Notes: generated by a model not told the origin, from the letters alone. Positions 34,214-43,640 are shown, counted from the first letter of the stretch. The stretch: DNA of 64,000 nucleotides from Desulfovibrio desulfuricans DSM 642 (GCF_000420465.1 NZ_ATUZ01000016.1:186001-250000); one strand, 5' to 3'. Made by a program: numbers and translations.

Positions 34214-35000
34214 AGTAATTCAGCCTGGATTCCATGATGCTCACAGCCTTGGAGAGCACAAGAGTGATAATGAGATACATAATTGCCACTATGGTGTAGG
34301 TCTCAAAATACAGGTAGGTGGTGCCCACAAAGCTGCGCGCGCGTTGCATGATGTCCGGCACGGCCATGATGGATACAAGCGAGGTATCCTTGAGCATGGC
34401 GATGCATTCGTTGCCCACGGGGGGCAGAATGGTGCGCATGGCCTGGGGCAGCACCACAAGGCGCATGGTCTGGTAGCGGTTGAAGCCCAGTGAACGCGCG
34501 GCTTCTGTCTGGCCCTTGTTGATGGCAGTGATGCCCGCGCGGAACACTTCGCCCATGTAAGCGCCGTAGCAAAAACTGATGGCGACAACCGCAGATGTCA
34601 CGCCGCTCACCTGCACAAAGCGCGAGAGGGCGTAGTAGATGTAAAATATCTGCACAAGCAGTGGGATGCCGCGTATCACTTCCACATAGGTGGAGGCGAT
34701 GAGGTTTATGAGGCGGTTGTCCGAAATGCGACCAAGACCTGTGAGCAGCCCCAGCGGCACCGCGCAGCAGATGGAAAGCAAGGTGATCCTGAATGTGATC
34801 AGTACACCGTCCGGCAGGTAAAGCAGAATGCGCAGGTATGGCTCGGGCCAGAGCGTGCAGAGGGTAAACAGGGTGCCGAGCGCGCCCACCAGGGCGATAG
34901 ACCATGCGTTTATCAGGCGCCATTCACGCGGGTCGGGGATGGATGCGCCATCCGTGACCATAATGATGTTGCCTTTGCTTCCATCTTTTTTATCGTGCAT
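34200..35000 (-). CDS. Polar amino-acid ABC transporter permease
   Basis: A 266-residue permease with five to six membrane helices and the HisM/GlnP-type EAA loop [28 protein letters not shown] (partly quoted: [14 protein letters not shown]). One helix precedes residue 50 ([18 protein letters not shown]), and a start at 35000 has AAGGAC upstream. One permease type only is present, so the transporter is likely a homodimer in the membrane. The 172-bp gap before it contains a hairpin that may lower its expression relative to the binding proteins. Confidence 0.92.
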   Translation of the reverse strand: MHDKKDGSKGNIIMVTDGASIPDPREWRLINAWSIALVGALGTLFTLCTLWPEPYLRILLYLPDGVLITFRITLLSICCAVPLGLLTGLGRISDNRLINLIASTYVEVIRGIPLLVQIFYIYYALSRFVQVSGVTSAVVAISFCYGAYMGEVFRAGITAINKGQTEAARSLGFNRYQTMRLVVLPQAMRTILPPVGNECIAMLKDTSLVSIMAVPDIMQRARSFVGTTYLYFETYTIVAIMYLIITLVLSKAVSIMESRLNYYDGK

Positions 35001-35121
35001 CGCAGTCCTTCATGACAAGGCGTTTAAGGCTGGCAGCAGGGCGGCAGGCTGCCATGCCGGGATGCCGCGGGTTATAACGGGCTGGCCCTGTGGTGTAAGG
35101 CATTGCCCTGGTTTATGCAAT

Positions 35122-35147
35122 GGCTTCCGGGCAAAAGCCCGGAAGCC
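35122..35147 (-). other. Intercistronic hairpin between binding protein and permease genes
   Basis: GGCTTCCGGGC and GCCCGGAAGCC pair perfectly around four bases. No T-run follows on the minus strand. Such stems between binding-protein and membrane-component genes commonly protect the upstream message, and that role is inferred here. Confidence 0.5.
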
Positions 35148-35172
35148 ACCAAAATATCACAAGAAAAGAAAA

Positions 35173-35916
35173 CTATTTGGAAGCGCCCATCCACTTCTTG
35201 AGCAACTGGGCTTCCACGCCGGATGCTTTCACATCCTTGATGCCCTTGTTCAGTTTTTCCACCAGGTCCTTGCGGCCCTTGCGCACGGTAAAGCCGTAGT
35301 ATTCCTTTTCTTCAGTCTTGAAGGAAATGTTCAGCTTGCCAGCGGTGTCGGCCTTTTTGTTGACGTAGTAGAGCGCAACCGGATCATCGCAGATAACGGC
35401 GTCAAGGCGGCCGCCCAGCATGTCCTGAATGGCAAGGCCCACATCGTCGTATTCCTTGAGGTCAACAGCCACGCCAGCCTTGCGGATAACAAACACGCCG
35501 GTAGTGCCGATCTGGCCGCCGACCTTCTTGCCCTGGAGGTCAGCCAGGCTCTTGATGCTCTTGCCAGCGGGCAGCACAACGGCCTGGGCAACTTCATAAT
35601 AAGGATCAGAGAAGTCAAACTGTTTTTGACGTTCTTCAGTGATAGTGGTGGCGGCAGCCACGATGTCGTACTGTCCGGTGGCTACGCCGCCGAAAATGCC
35701 GTCCCAGGCGATGTTGCGCACATCAACCTCAAAACCGGCGGCCTTGCCAACGGCAGTGATGAAGTCCACATCAAAGCCAATGGGCTGCTTGTTGGCGTCC
35801 AGCATTTCCATGGGGGGCCAGGTGCAGTCGGTGGCCACAATGAATTTTTCAGCAGCCATGGCCTGGCCGCACAAAAGGGAAACGGCAACCAGGGCCAGCA
35901 ACAGACGACGGATCAT
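35173..35916 (-). CDS. Periplasmic amino-acid binding protein 1
   Basis: A 247-residue solute-binding protein of the bacterial SBP family 3, with a signal peptide (LLLALVAVSLLCGQAMA) cleaved before AEKF. Family features are DCTWPPMEM (ligand pocket), GFDVDFITAVGK, WDGIFGGVATGQYDIV, GKKVGGQIGTTG and the aspartate in VICDDPVALYY. The ATG at 35916 follows AAGGAG. About 80 percent of the mature sequence matches the neighbouring paralogue at 35981-36724; differences fall in the region GFDVDFITAV versus GFSTDYLRAM and near the C-terminus. The ligand is probably a polar amino acid but cannot be read. Confidence 0.92.
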   Translation of the reverse strand: MIRRLLLALVAVSLLCGQAMAAEKFIVATDCTWPPMEMLDANKQPIGFDVDFITAVGKAAGFEVDVRNIAWDGIFGGVATGQYDIVAAATTITEERQKQFDFSDPYYEVAQAVVLPAGKSIKSLADLQGKKVGGQIGTTGVFVIRKAGVAVDLKEYDDVGLAIQDMLGGRLDAVICDDPVALYYVNKKADTAGKLNISFKTEEKEYYGFTVRKGRKDLVEKLNKGIKDVKASGVEAQLLKKWMGASK

Positions 35917-35935
35917 GTCCACTCCTTAAAATACG

Positions 35936-35968
35936 GCGGGGCGCCCAGGACAAGCCCGAACGCCCCGC
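35936..35968 (-). other. Hairpin between the two binding-protein genes
   Basis: GCGGGGCG (35936-35943) and CGCCCCGC (35961-35968) pair around a 17-nt loop in the 64-bp gap between the paralogous genes. No T-run is present, so a stability or attenuation element is more likely than a terminator. Confidence 0.45.
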
Positions 35969-35980
35969 GAAAACGGAACG

Positions 35981-36724
35981 TTAGTTGGATTTACCAAGCC
36001 ACTTTTCAGCAATTTTGCGGTCTTCGCCAGAAGCCTTCACAGCGGCAATGCCCTTGTTCAGCTTTTCCACCAGGTCCTTGCGGCCCTTGCGGACGGTGAA
36101 GCCATAGTATTCCTTTTCGTCGGCCTTGAACGAAATGTTCAGCTTGCCGGCGGTGTCAGGCTTTTTGTTCACATAGTACATGGCAACCGGATCATCGCAG
36201 ATAACGGCGTCAAGACGGCCGCCCACGAGATCCTGAATGGCCAGGCCCACATCGTCATATTCCTTGATATCCGCGCTGACATTGGCCTTGCGCATAACAA
36301 AGATGCCGGTGGTGCCGATCTGGCCGCCGACCTTCTTGCCCTTGAGGTCCGCCAGAGTCTTGATGCTCTTGCCAGCGGGCAGTACCACGGCCTGAACCAC
36401 TTCATAGTAAGGAGCGGAGAAGTCAAACTGCTTTTCACGCTCGGGGGTGATGGTCACCGAGGAAGCTACGATGTCGTACTGGCCGGTGGCCACACCGCCA
36501 AAAATGCCGTCCCACGCGATGTTGCGCACTTCAACCTCAAAGCCTGCGGCTTTGCCCATGGCGCGGAGGTAGTCGGTGGAGAAGCCTTCAGGCTGCTTGT
36601 TGGCGTCCAGCATTTCCATGGGGGGCCATGTGCAGTCGCTGGCCACAACGAATTTTTCGGCGGCAGCCGCCGGCCCGCAGAGCAGGGCAAGGGTAATCAG
36701 GGCAAGAATAACACGGCGAAACAT
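35981..36724 (-). CDS. Periplasmic amino-acid binding protein 2 (tandem paralogue)
   Basis: A 247-residue SBP family 3 protein with signal peptide (VILALITLALLCGPAAA) before AEKF and the same architecture and length as the neighbour at 35173-35916. Conserved pocket residues are shared; GFSTDYLRAMGK and DIVASSVTITPE differ. The ATG at 36724 follows GGAGG. As the promoter-proximal gene of the operon it may be the more abundant of the two. A single permease/ATPase pair serves both, so the pair would widen the ligand range or provide dosage. Confidence 0.92.
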   Translation of the reverse strand: MFRRVILALITLALLCGPAAAAEKFVVASDCTWPPMEMLDANKQPEGFSTDYLRAMGKAAGFEVEVRNIAWDGIFGGVATGQYDIVASSVTITPEREKQFDFSAPYYEVVQAVVLPAGKSIKTLADLKGKKVGGQIGTTGIFVMRKANVSADIKEYDDVGLAIQDLVGGRLDAVICDDPVAMYYVNKKPDTAGKLNISFKADEKEYYGFTVRKGRKDLVEKLNKGIAAVKASGEDRKIAEKWLGKSN

Positions 36725-36972
36725 AGGACCTCCTAACCAGGTTTTATGATTCAGGCCCGCCGCTGTATGCGTCATGGGGGACGCCTGCGCCGTAATCAAG
36801 TGGCCGTAATCACTGAAAACGGCTACAGGCTGCGGCGGTCCGTGGTTCGCCGGTAAGCGCGGGGTGCACCAGTAGGGCGGGCTACCAACCAGAAAAGAGC
36901 GTCTTACTTTTTAGCGTTGGCGGCTCCCGGCGTCAAGCGCTTCGGGCCGTTGGGCCGACAGTTTGCGGGTAT

Positions 36973-37656
36973 TTACCACGCATTTCCGGGGGCTGGGCCT
37001 TCTTCTTCGTCGTCAGGGGTTTTTTCAGGGGCGGGCGGCGCGGCATGCGCGGTGCGGACAATGGGGGGTGTGGGCACTACAGCAATGGGCTGGTCGTCCA
37101 CTTCATCAGCGCGCTCGTCGCGCAGGGCCTGCTGCAAAAACCAGTCTTCGCGGATGCGCCAGGATGCCGCAGCCGTGTATGCGGGCGAAGAATAGCCCAC
37201 AGAAAGCACCAAGGTGCGGCGGGCATGTTCCTGCAGGCGGATGAGCAGGGGGGTAAAGTCCGCATCGCCGGAAAGAATGATGAATTCGTCAAAGTGGGTG
37301 GAGTGGGAGAGGTCGTCCATGCAGTCCATCACCAGATGGATATCGGTGCTGGTCTTGCCGCGGGTGGTCAGCGGCGGGCAGTCCACCACCTGGAATGCGC
37401 TGCGGATGAATGGATTGCGGTATTCCTGATAGCGCTGGGGGTTCAGGTAGCACATGCGTTTGAGGATGCGGCGGCGCACGCCTTCGCCGTACAGAATGCG
37501 CAGCGCATGGTTTTCAATCCAGCGCACCCACCGGTATGGAACAGAGCCAAAGGCCCTGGCCGCCTCGGGGTCAATTTCAAGAAAGCGGGTGTAAATATTG
37601 TCGAAGTCAACGTAAAGTGCACTGAATACTTCGTCAAAACCGGTAAATCTGGCCAT
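36973..37656 (-). CDS. NYN/LabA-like domain protein (putative RNase)
   Basis: A 227-residue protein with an N-terminal NYN domain of the PIN-like fold. Metal-binding acidic residues are placed as in LabA/DUF88 proteins: ALYVDFDNIY near the N-terminus, KTSTDIHLVMDCMDD, and EFIILSGDADFTPLLIRLQE. The remaining 40 residues form a proline- and acid-rich tail (PPAPEKTPDDEEEG). Members are metal-dependent RNases or RNA-binding proteins. The ATG at 37656 follows GAGG. It stands alone, divergent from the O-antigen ligase-like gene; its target is unknown. Confidence 0.85.
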   Translation of the reverse strand: MARFTGFDEVFSALYVDFDNIYTRFLEIDPEAARAFGSVPYRWVRWIENHALRILYGEGVRRRILKRMCYLNPQRYQEYRNPFIRSAFQVVDCPPLTTRGKTSTDIHLVMDCMDDLSHSTHFDEFIILSGDADFTPLLIRLQEHARRTLVLSVGYSSPAYTAAASWRIREDWFLQQALRDERADEVDDQPIAVVPTPPIVRTAHAAPPAPEKTPDDEEEGPAPGNAW

Positions 37657-37803
37657 ATTGTACCTCAATGGTGAAATAATTTATCGCAAAAGTATATTTT
37701 GCCTGTTTCCCTAATGCAAGGACTTTACTGCTACTTGAATTTATGCCCGCCAACGGATACATCTTGCGCCATGATCTGTATCCAAACAAAGGGCGCATGA
37801 GCT

Positions 37804-39156
37804 GTGCTGAATATATTTAATGAAGCAAAAAAACGGGGTTTGAACGTACGGGAGCGCCTGCTTTGCGTGCTGTGCAATCCGTCTGATGTGCAGTGGAGCC
37901 GTTGCCTTTTCTGGTCGTTCTGGATTTCGCTGGCCTCCTTTCCCATAGGGTACGGCGCGCGTGAGGTCTTGCCAGTCATCTGCTTTATTTTTCTGTTGCT
38001 CTTTTATCGCTACAACTGGACAGAAAGCGTTTTGCACAGGCTTGATGCGCGCCCGCTTTTTTATTGTCTGTGGGCCATGATCGGCATTGGCGTGTTTTTT
38101 TCAGAAAACATGTGGACTTCGCTTCTCCACGCGGGCACAGGCATCAACAAGGGTTTTATTCTGCCGTTCATCGGCATGGAATGCGTGCGGAGCGAAAAAG
38201 ACCTGCGCCGCCTTGTGTGGGCCTGCGTGCTGGCCTGCTTCTGGGAAGGGCTGGACGGCCTGCATCAGGCGCTGACCGGCACGGATTTCATCATGGGCTA
38301 CGCTCTTAATGCGGGCAGGCTCACGGGGAGCCTCGGCGATTATACCGTGGGCAACTACATAGCCCTGGCGCTCATTCCTGCCTTTTCCCTCTGGTTTATC
38401 CTACGCCGCGCCCTCTCGCCTGCGGCTTCGGCCCTGCTGTGGTTTGCAACGCTCTGGCCCGCGTTTTTTCTGCTGATTGGCGCAAGCAGCCGCAGCGGCG
38501 CGCTGGCTGTGGCTGTTTCCTTTGGTTTGTGGGTGCTGCTGCGCGGAGGCCGTGGACGCTTCAAACTTGCCGTGGGCTCGCTGGGGATTCTGCTGGTTGT
38601 GCTCGTGCTTCAGGGGCGGGCCGGGCTGGGCGCGGTGGAGAGCGATGGCCGCTGGAGCCTGTGGCATCTGGCATGGCAGGTGTTTTGCGAGCATCCCTGG
38701 CTGGGAGCCGGAGCGGGCCGTTATAACGAGGCCTTCCGCGCGCTCGGCCTTACGCCTGAAAAAGACGTTATCACCATCAGCCATCCGCACAACCTTTATC
38801 TGGATATGCTGTACGCGCACGGTATTGTTGGCTTTGTGCTGGGCATGATTTTTCTGCTGGGCTTCATCTGGTGGGGCTACAAGCGTATACGCCCGCGCCT
38901 GCTGGCAGAGCTTGAAAGCAAAAGCCCCAGCAACTACTGGCGCATGACCGCCTGGTTCTGGATCGGTTTTGGCGGTTGGCTGGTCAATGGTATCTTTGGG
39001 CATGATTTTTACCGCATCTGGTGGCTGGGGCTTGCCATGAGCCACCTTGGGGTCATGATCGGGGCTGTGGTCAACGGGCTGGATGCCGCACCCGAAGACC
39101 TGGCCGAGCAGGCGCGCCAGGATGGGGCCGCAGCGGTGGGCAAAACATTTTTTTAA
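37804..39156 (+). CDS. O-antigen ligase/polymerase-like membrane protein
   Basis: A 450-residue membrane protein with about 11 hydrophobic helices. The large periplasmic loop contains WQVFCEHPWLGAGAGRYNEAF and ISHPHNLYLDMLYAHGIVG. This order, GxGxGxY followed by an H-N-x-Y/L motif, is characteristic of the Wzy/WaaL (O-antigen ligase) superfamily, which joins or polymerises O-polysaccharide on the periplasmic face. The start is a GTG at 37804 with only a weak ribosome site; earlier codons are out of frame with stops. A strong terminator follows at 39183. No other LPS gene is adjacent. Confidence 0.85.
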   Translation: MLNIFNEAKKRGLNVRERLLCVLCNPSDVQWSRCLFWSFWISLASFPIGYGAREVLPVICFIFLLLFYRYNWTESVLHRLDARPLFYCLWAMIGIGVFFSENMWTSLLHAGTGINKGFILPFIGMECVRSEKDLRRLVWACVLACFWEGLDGLHQALTGTDFIMGYALNAGRLTGSLGDYTVGNYIALALIPAFSLWFILRRALSPAASALLWFATLWPAFFLLIGASSRSGALAVAVSFGLWVLLRGGRGRFKLAVGSLGILLVVLVLQGRAGLGAVESDGRWSLWHLAWQVFCEHPWLGAGAGRYNEAFRALGLTPEKDVITISHPHNLYLDMLYAHGIVGFVLGMIFLLGFIWWGYKRIRPRLLAELESKSPSNYWRMTAWFWIGFGGWLVNGIFGHDFYRIWWLGLAMSHLGVMIGAVVNGLDAAPEDLAEQARQDGAAAVGKTFF

Positions 39157-39182
39157 ACAGCCTCATACGAGCAAACGATAAT

Positions 39183-39224
39183 GCGGTTACGCGCGCACTG
39201 TGCGCGTAACCGCAAAACTTTTTT
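39183..39224 (+). terminator. Rho-independent terminator after the O-antigen ligase-like gene
   Basis: GCGGTTACGCGC and GCGCGTAACCGC pair around a 7-nt loop (39183-39213), followed by AAAACTTTTTT. It also lies at the end of the convergent thyX gene. Confidence 0.85.
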
Positions 39225-39246
39225 GCAAGCCTTGTGGGGAAAAGTC

Positions 39247-40041
39247 TTACTGATCGGTAAAGTCTTCCGCGCTGGTCTGCTGCCCGCCATGCGAGCGCAG
39301 CATTTCAAGCGCCTGCTCCTTGGTGAGTACGCGGCCCACACACCGGGCGTGCTGGCGCTTGTTTTCCGGGCAATAGCCCATCTGCACGCAGCTTGGGCCA
39401 GCTCCTGCAAAGAGGTCGGACGCGGCCTTGCGGCAAAGGCGCAGCATCTGCCACGCCAGATGGCGTATTTCGTGCTGGGCATTGCGGCAGCAGCGGATGG
39501 CAAACCAGTCAAGCAGGGCGTGGGCATTCATGCCGATGATGGCCTTGAATTCCGTGGCCTGAGGCTTCAGGTAGCGCAAATCTTCTTCTGGCAGTCCTGC
39601 GTCAAGGCCCGCATCATACCACTGCCGTGAAATGTCAGCCAGATCGTGCCCGCTGAGGGTTGCCGTGTGCCCGTCGGGCAGGGTCACCTGCGCGGAAAAT
39701 TCGGCCACGCTGCGCGGATATACCACGGAATAGCGGCGCTTGCCCCCCAGTTCCGCCCGCCCGGACTTGATGAGGTACGAGGCCAGCCGCTTGCGTACAA
39801 GCTGGGTTTCTGTAACGCGCGAATAACCCTCAACGCCAAAGAGAAAAAAGTCGAACTCAAGCGCGGCCCTGTGGCCGGAATCGAGAATATTCTGCACGAT
39901 CTGGCGCGAGTAGGGCGAGGCCACAATTTCTTCCAGATCGCGCTCGCTGCGCACAAATCGGGCGGCGATATCCGTGTAGATTTTTCCGCCGCCTGCCAGC
40001 AGCACAACCTTGCCGTTGCCAGTGTATTTTTCGTCAAGCAT
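39247..40041 (-). CDS. thyX: FAD-dependent thymidylate synthase
   Basis: Makes dTMP from dUMP using methylene-tetrahydrofolate and NADPH through FAD. The 264-residue product has the ThyX pattern: SRVTETQLVRKRLASYLIKSGR, corresponding to the RHR-x7-S motif, then PQATEFKAIIGMNAHALLDWFAIRCCRNAQHEIRHLAWQM (partly quoted) with the Q-H-E-I-R-H active-site helix. The second residue of the motif is lysine (R83-K84-R85, S93) where histidine is usual. The ATG at 40041 follows GGAG. Its end is close to the terminator at 39183-39224. No thyA is in the window. Confidence 0.92.
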   Translation of the reverse strand: MLDEKYTGNGKVVLLAGGGKIYTDIAARFVRSERDLEEIVASPYSRQIVQNILDSGHRAALEFDFFLFGVEGYSRVTETQLVRKRLASYLIKSGRAELGGKRRYSVVYPRSVAEFSAQVTLPDGHTATLSGHDLADISRQWYDAGLDAGLPEEDLRYLKPQATEFKAIIGMNAHALLDWFAIRCCRNAQHEIRHLAWQMLRLCRKAASDLFAGAGPSCVQMGYCPENKRQHARCVGRVLTKEQALEMLRSHGGQQTSAEDFTDQ

Positions 40042-40241
40042 GGATACTCCGCCTCACATCTAGAACATTTAACACTTGAAATGCCCGCTTACGGCAGGCA
40101 AAGCCTGCCTGCTCTCAGGTCTGTAAAACAGAGGCAGACTATAGGGCAAAGCACCTCTGCGGGCAAGGTCGCGGGCCGCGCCGCGCAAGGCGCGGATAAA
40201 CCGAAAAAGTCCCGCCCTGCGCGGGTATTTGGGGCGACATC

Positions 40242-40270
40242 TTGACATGGAGCGGGCAACACGCCAGAGT
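40242..40270 (+). promoter_or_regulatory. Candidate promoter for trpB
   Basis: TTGACA (40242-40247) is followed after 17 bases by CAGAGT (40265-40270), a perfect -35 box with a poor -10 box. The 331-bp gap between thyX and trpB has no gene. A short upstream stem around CCCGCCCTGCGCGGG is present. No leader peptide with tryptophan codons was recognised. Confidence 0.3.
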
Positions 40271-40372
40271 GACGGAGTTTTTTGAGATGCCGCCGCCGGA
40301 TGACCTTTCATAGGCTGAACTCCGCGCAGGCCGCAGATATTCGCAGAAACCCAGCATGAAGAAGGAGATCGC

Positions 40373-41584
40373 ATGAGCCAGCATTCCGCCCCCTACGGCA
40401 TTCCTGACAGCAAGGGCTTTTTTGGGGCCTACGGCGGGCAGTTCGTACCCGAGCCTCTCAAGGCCCGTCTGGACGAAGTGGCCGAAGCCATGAAGGCCGC
40501 CGAGGCGGATCCGTCCTTCCAGAACGAGCTGGATTATCTTTGCTCCCACTACACGGGGCGGCCCAATCCTGTATTCCACTGCGCCAATCTGAGCCGTCAC
40601 CTTGGCGGCGCGCAGATATGGCTCAAGCGCGAAGATCTCAACCATCTGGGCGCGCACAAGATCAACAATACCCTTGGGCAGTGCCTGCTGGCAAAGCGCA
40701 TGGGCAAAAAGCGCGTTATTGCAGAAACCGGCGCAGGCCAGCACGGTGTCGCCACAGCCGCCACAGCGGCCCTGATGGGGCTGGAATGCACCATCTGCAT
40801 GGGTGAAGTGGATATGGAGCGCCAGCACCTCAATGTTATACGCATGGAGATGCTCGGTTCGCGCGTGGTGGCTGCCAAGAGCGGTCAGCGTACCCTCAAG
40901 GAAGCTGTGGACGAGGCTCTGGGCAAATGGATTGAAGACCCGGAAATGTTCTATGTGCTTGGTTCTGCCGTTGGCCCGCACCCGTATCCTTACATGGTGC
41001 GCGTTTTTCAGTCTGTGGTGGGGCGCGAGGCCCGCGCCCAGATGCTGACCGAAACTGGCCGCCTGCCCGATGCCTGCCTTGGCTGCGTGGGCGGTGGTTC
41101 CAACGCCATTGGCCTGTTTGCGGGTTTTCTTGACGATGCGGACGTGCGCCTTTTGGGCGTGGAACCCGGCGGTCGCGGCAACAGCTACGGTGAACATGCC
41201 GCATCCCTCTGTCTGGGCGAACCCGGCGTCATGCACGGTTTTAATTCCTACATGATCAAGGACCCCGCGGGCGAGGCGGGCGAAGTGTATTCCATCTCCG
41301 CCGGGCTTGATTATCCCTCTGTGGGGCCGGAACACGCCCTGCTCAAGGATATGGGCCGCGCCGAATACGTAAGCGTGACAGACAAGGAAGCCCTGGACGC
41401 ATTTTTTGCCCTTTCGCGGCATGAAGGCATCATCCCGGCGCTGGAATCTTCCCACGCGCTGGCCCATGCCATGAAGATGGCCCCCGGCATGCCTGTGGAC
41501 GGCATTTTGCTGGTGAACCTCTCTGGCCGTGGCGACAAGGACGTGGCCCAGGTTGCCGAAATGATGCAGAAGGGCCTGATTTAG
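40373..41584 (+). CDS. trpB: Tryptophan synthase beta subunit
   Basis: PLP enzyme that joins indole and L-serine to give tryptophan. The 403-residue product has FGAYGGQFVPEPL at the N-terminus, the PLP lysine K96 in LNHLGAHKINN, AETGAGQHGVATA, the phosphate-binding GCVGGGSNAIG, and SHALAHA near the C-terminus. These place it in the standard TrpB1 group. The ATG at 40373 follows AAGGAG. No trpA is adjacent and no other trp gene is in the window, so it may be transcribed alone or be a second copy. Confidence 0.93.
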   Translation: MSQHSAPYGIPDSKGFFGAYGGQFVPEPLKARLDEVAEAMKAAEADPSFQNELDYLCSHYTGRPNPVFHCANLSRHLGGAQIWLKREDLNHLGAHKINNTLGQCLLAKRMGKKRVIAETGAGQHGVATAATAALMGLECTICMGEVDMERQHLNVIRMEMLGSRVVAAKSGQRTLKEAVDEALGKWIEDPEMFYVLGSAVGPHPYPYMVRVFQSVVGREARAQMLTETGRLPDACLGCVGGGSNAIGLFAGFLDDADVRLLGVEPGGRGNSYGEHAASLCLGEPGVMHGFNSYMIKDPAGEAGEVYSISAGLDYPSVGPEHALLKDMGRAEYVSVTDKEALDAFFALSRHEGIIPALESSHALAHAMKMAPGMPVDGILLVNLSGRGDKDVAQVAEMMQKGLI

Positions 41585-41718
41585 GGTAATTCTTAAAATG
41601 CTCAGGCGGCTGCGTGAGCAGACGCCCGCCAGTTTTGCAGGAGGAGCGCGGGGGATGGAAGCTTTTTGGCTTTTTCCCCCGCACTTGCTTTTTTTCTTTA
41701 ACTCCCCATTCTTTTGTT

Positions 41719-43608
41719 ATGCAGAAGCCCGAATCATCCAGCATTCCCCTTACTCCCGGCGTTTACCTGTACAAGGACGCCAAGGGCCGCATCATCTATG
41801 TGGGCAAGGCGCGCGTGCTGCGCCGCCGGGTGCTCTCCTATTTTCGGCCAGAAGGCCTGCCCGCCAAAACGCGGGCCATGCTTTCGCATGCCGAGAGCAT
41901 TGAGTACCTGACCACCACCACGGAAAAAGAGGCCCTGCTGCTGGAAGCCAGTTGCATCAAAAAGCACAGGCCGCACTACAACATCGTGCTGCGCGACGAC
42001 AAGCAGTACGTGCTTTTTCGCATCAATCCCAAGCATCCCTTTCCCCGGCTGGAAATCGTGCGGCAGGCGCGGCGTGATGGCGCGCGCTATTTTGGCCCGT
42101 TCACGTCCGCTCTGGCGGCGCGTGAAACGTGGAAGCTCATCCACCGGGCCTTTGCCCTGCGGCGCTGCACCGACAAGGCCATGAAAAACCGTGTGCGCCC
42201 CTGCCTGTATCACTTTATGGGGCAATGCCCCGCGCCCTGCATGGGCATGGTGACATCGCAGGAATATAACGAAAACGTGCGCAAGGTAACGGATCTGCTC
42301 CAGGGGCGCTCCGCCGAGCTGCTTGGCGGGCTGCGCTCTGCCATGGAACAGGCCGCCGAAAAACTGGAATTTGAAAGGGCCGCCAGCCTGCGCGACCAGA
42401 TCCGCGCAGTGGAAAGCACGGTTGAACGGCAGGCCGCCGTGCTGCCCGGCGGCGGCGACATGGACGTGGTGGGCCTGTTCTCTGCGGACAAGGGGCTGGC
42501 ACTGGGGCTTATCTTTGTGCGCAACGGGGCGGTGACTGACGGGCGGGCTTTTTACTGGTCGGGCCTGACCTTTGAAGACGCGCCGGAGCTTTTGTGGTCG
42601 TTCATGGGGCAGTATTACAGCCAGGCCACGCCGCCCCCGCGCATCCTGCTGCCCTGGATCCCCGCCGATCAGGAAGAGGCGCCGGGGGAAGAGGGCGACA
42701 GGGCAACTGGCGAAAACGGGCAGGCAGGCGAAAGCGGCGCATCGACCCGCGAGACTCTGGAGCAGACTCTTGCCGATCGCCGGGGCGGAGCCGTGCGCAT
42801 TGTGCCGCCGCAAAATGCGGGCGACAACCAGCTCATCGACCTTGCGCAATCCAACGCGCGGGAGGAAGCCCGCCGTCAGGAACAGAAAACGGATCAGAAT
42901 ATTCTGGAGCGTCTGGCAAAAGCCCTGCACCTGCCCGGCCCGCCCATGCGCATTGAATGCGTGGATGTGTCCCACACCGGCGGGCAACAGACCCGCGTGG
43001 GCATGGTTGTTTTTGAAGATGGCAAGCCCGAACGTTCGCAGTACCGGGCCTATGCCATGCCCGACAGCGGGGATGACTACGCAACCCTGTATGCCTGGGT
43101 GGCGCGCAGGCTTGAGAGCGGCCCGCCGTGGCCGGATTTGCTGCTCATAGACGGCGGGCGCGGGCAGCTCGGCTCCGTGCAGCGTGCCCTGCGCGAGGCA
43201 GGGCAGGAAGACCTGTTTGCTCTGGCTGCTATTGCCAAGGCCAGGGATGAAGAGGGCCATGCCGACCGCCGCGCTGGCAATGTGGCTGACAGAATTTTTG
43301 TGCCCAACCGCGCAAATCCGCTGCCCCTGCGCGAGGGTGGCCCGGAGCTGCTGTTTTTGCAGAACGTGCGCGACAACACCCACCGCTTTGCCATTGGGCG
43401 ACACCGTCGGGCGCGGCAGGGTGCTGCCCTGTCTGGCGAGCTGATGCGCCTGCCGGGCATCGGCCCTGCCACGGCGCGTTTGCTCTGGGACAACTTCGGC
43501 AGTGTTGAGGCCATGCGGGCCGCAGGGGTGGAGGATTTGTGCAAGATTCCCGGCATCGGCCCTGCCAAGGCCGCCCTGCTGCGCGAAAAGCTGCGCGGTC
43601 TCGATTGA
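41719..43608 (+). CDS. uvrC: Excinuclease ABC subunit C
   Basis: Dual-incision endonuclease of nucleotide excision repair. The 629-residue product has the GIY-YIG domain (PGVYLYKDAKGRIIYVGKA), the UVR motif (AEKLEFERAASLRDQI), an RNase H-like domain (IECVDVSHTGG, LLLIDGGRGQL) and two C-terminal HhH motifs (LPGIGPATARLL, IPGIGPAKAALL). The ATG at 41719 has no good Shine-Dalgarno; an earlier GTG at 41614 would add 35 unconserved residues. An acidic, glycine-rich insert (about 313-345) between the UVR and nuclease parts makes it slightly longer than usual. A terminator follows at 43641. Confidence 0.94.
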   Translation: MQKPESSSIPLTPGVYLYKDAKGRIIYVGKARVLRRRVLSYFRPEGLPAKTRAMLSHAESIEYLTTTTEKEALLLEASCIKKHRPHYNIVLRDDKQYVLFRINPKHPFPRLEIVRQARRDGARYFGPFTSALAARETWKLIHRAFALRRCTDKAMKNRVRPCLYHFMGQCPAPCMGMVTSQEYNENVRKVTDLLQGRSAELLGGLRSAMEQAAEKLEFERAASLRDQIRAVESTVERQAAVLPGGGDMDVVGLFSADKGLALGLIFVRNGAVTDGRAFYWSGLTFEDAPELLWSFMGQYYSQATPPPRILLPWIPADQEEAPGEEGDRATGENGQAGESGASTRETLEQTLADRRGGAVRIVPPQNAGDNQLIDLAQSNAREEARRQEQKTDQNILERLAKALHLPGPPMRIECVDVSHTGGQQTRVGMVVFEDGKPERSQYRAYAMPDSGDDYATLYAWVARRLESGPPWPDLLLIDGGRGQLGSVQRALREAGQEDLFALAAIAKARDEEGHADRRAGNVADRIFVPNRANPLPLREGGPELLFLQNVRDNTHRFAIGRHRRARQGAALSGELMRLPGIGPATARLLWDNFGSVEAMRAAGVEDLCKIPGIGPAKAALLREKLRGLD

Positions 43609-43640
43609 TTGCCGCAGTGCGTCATTGACGACTGCTCACA

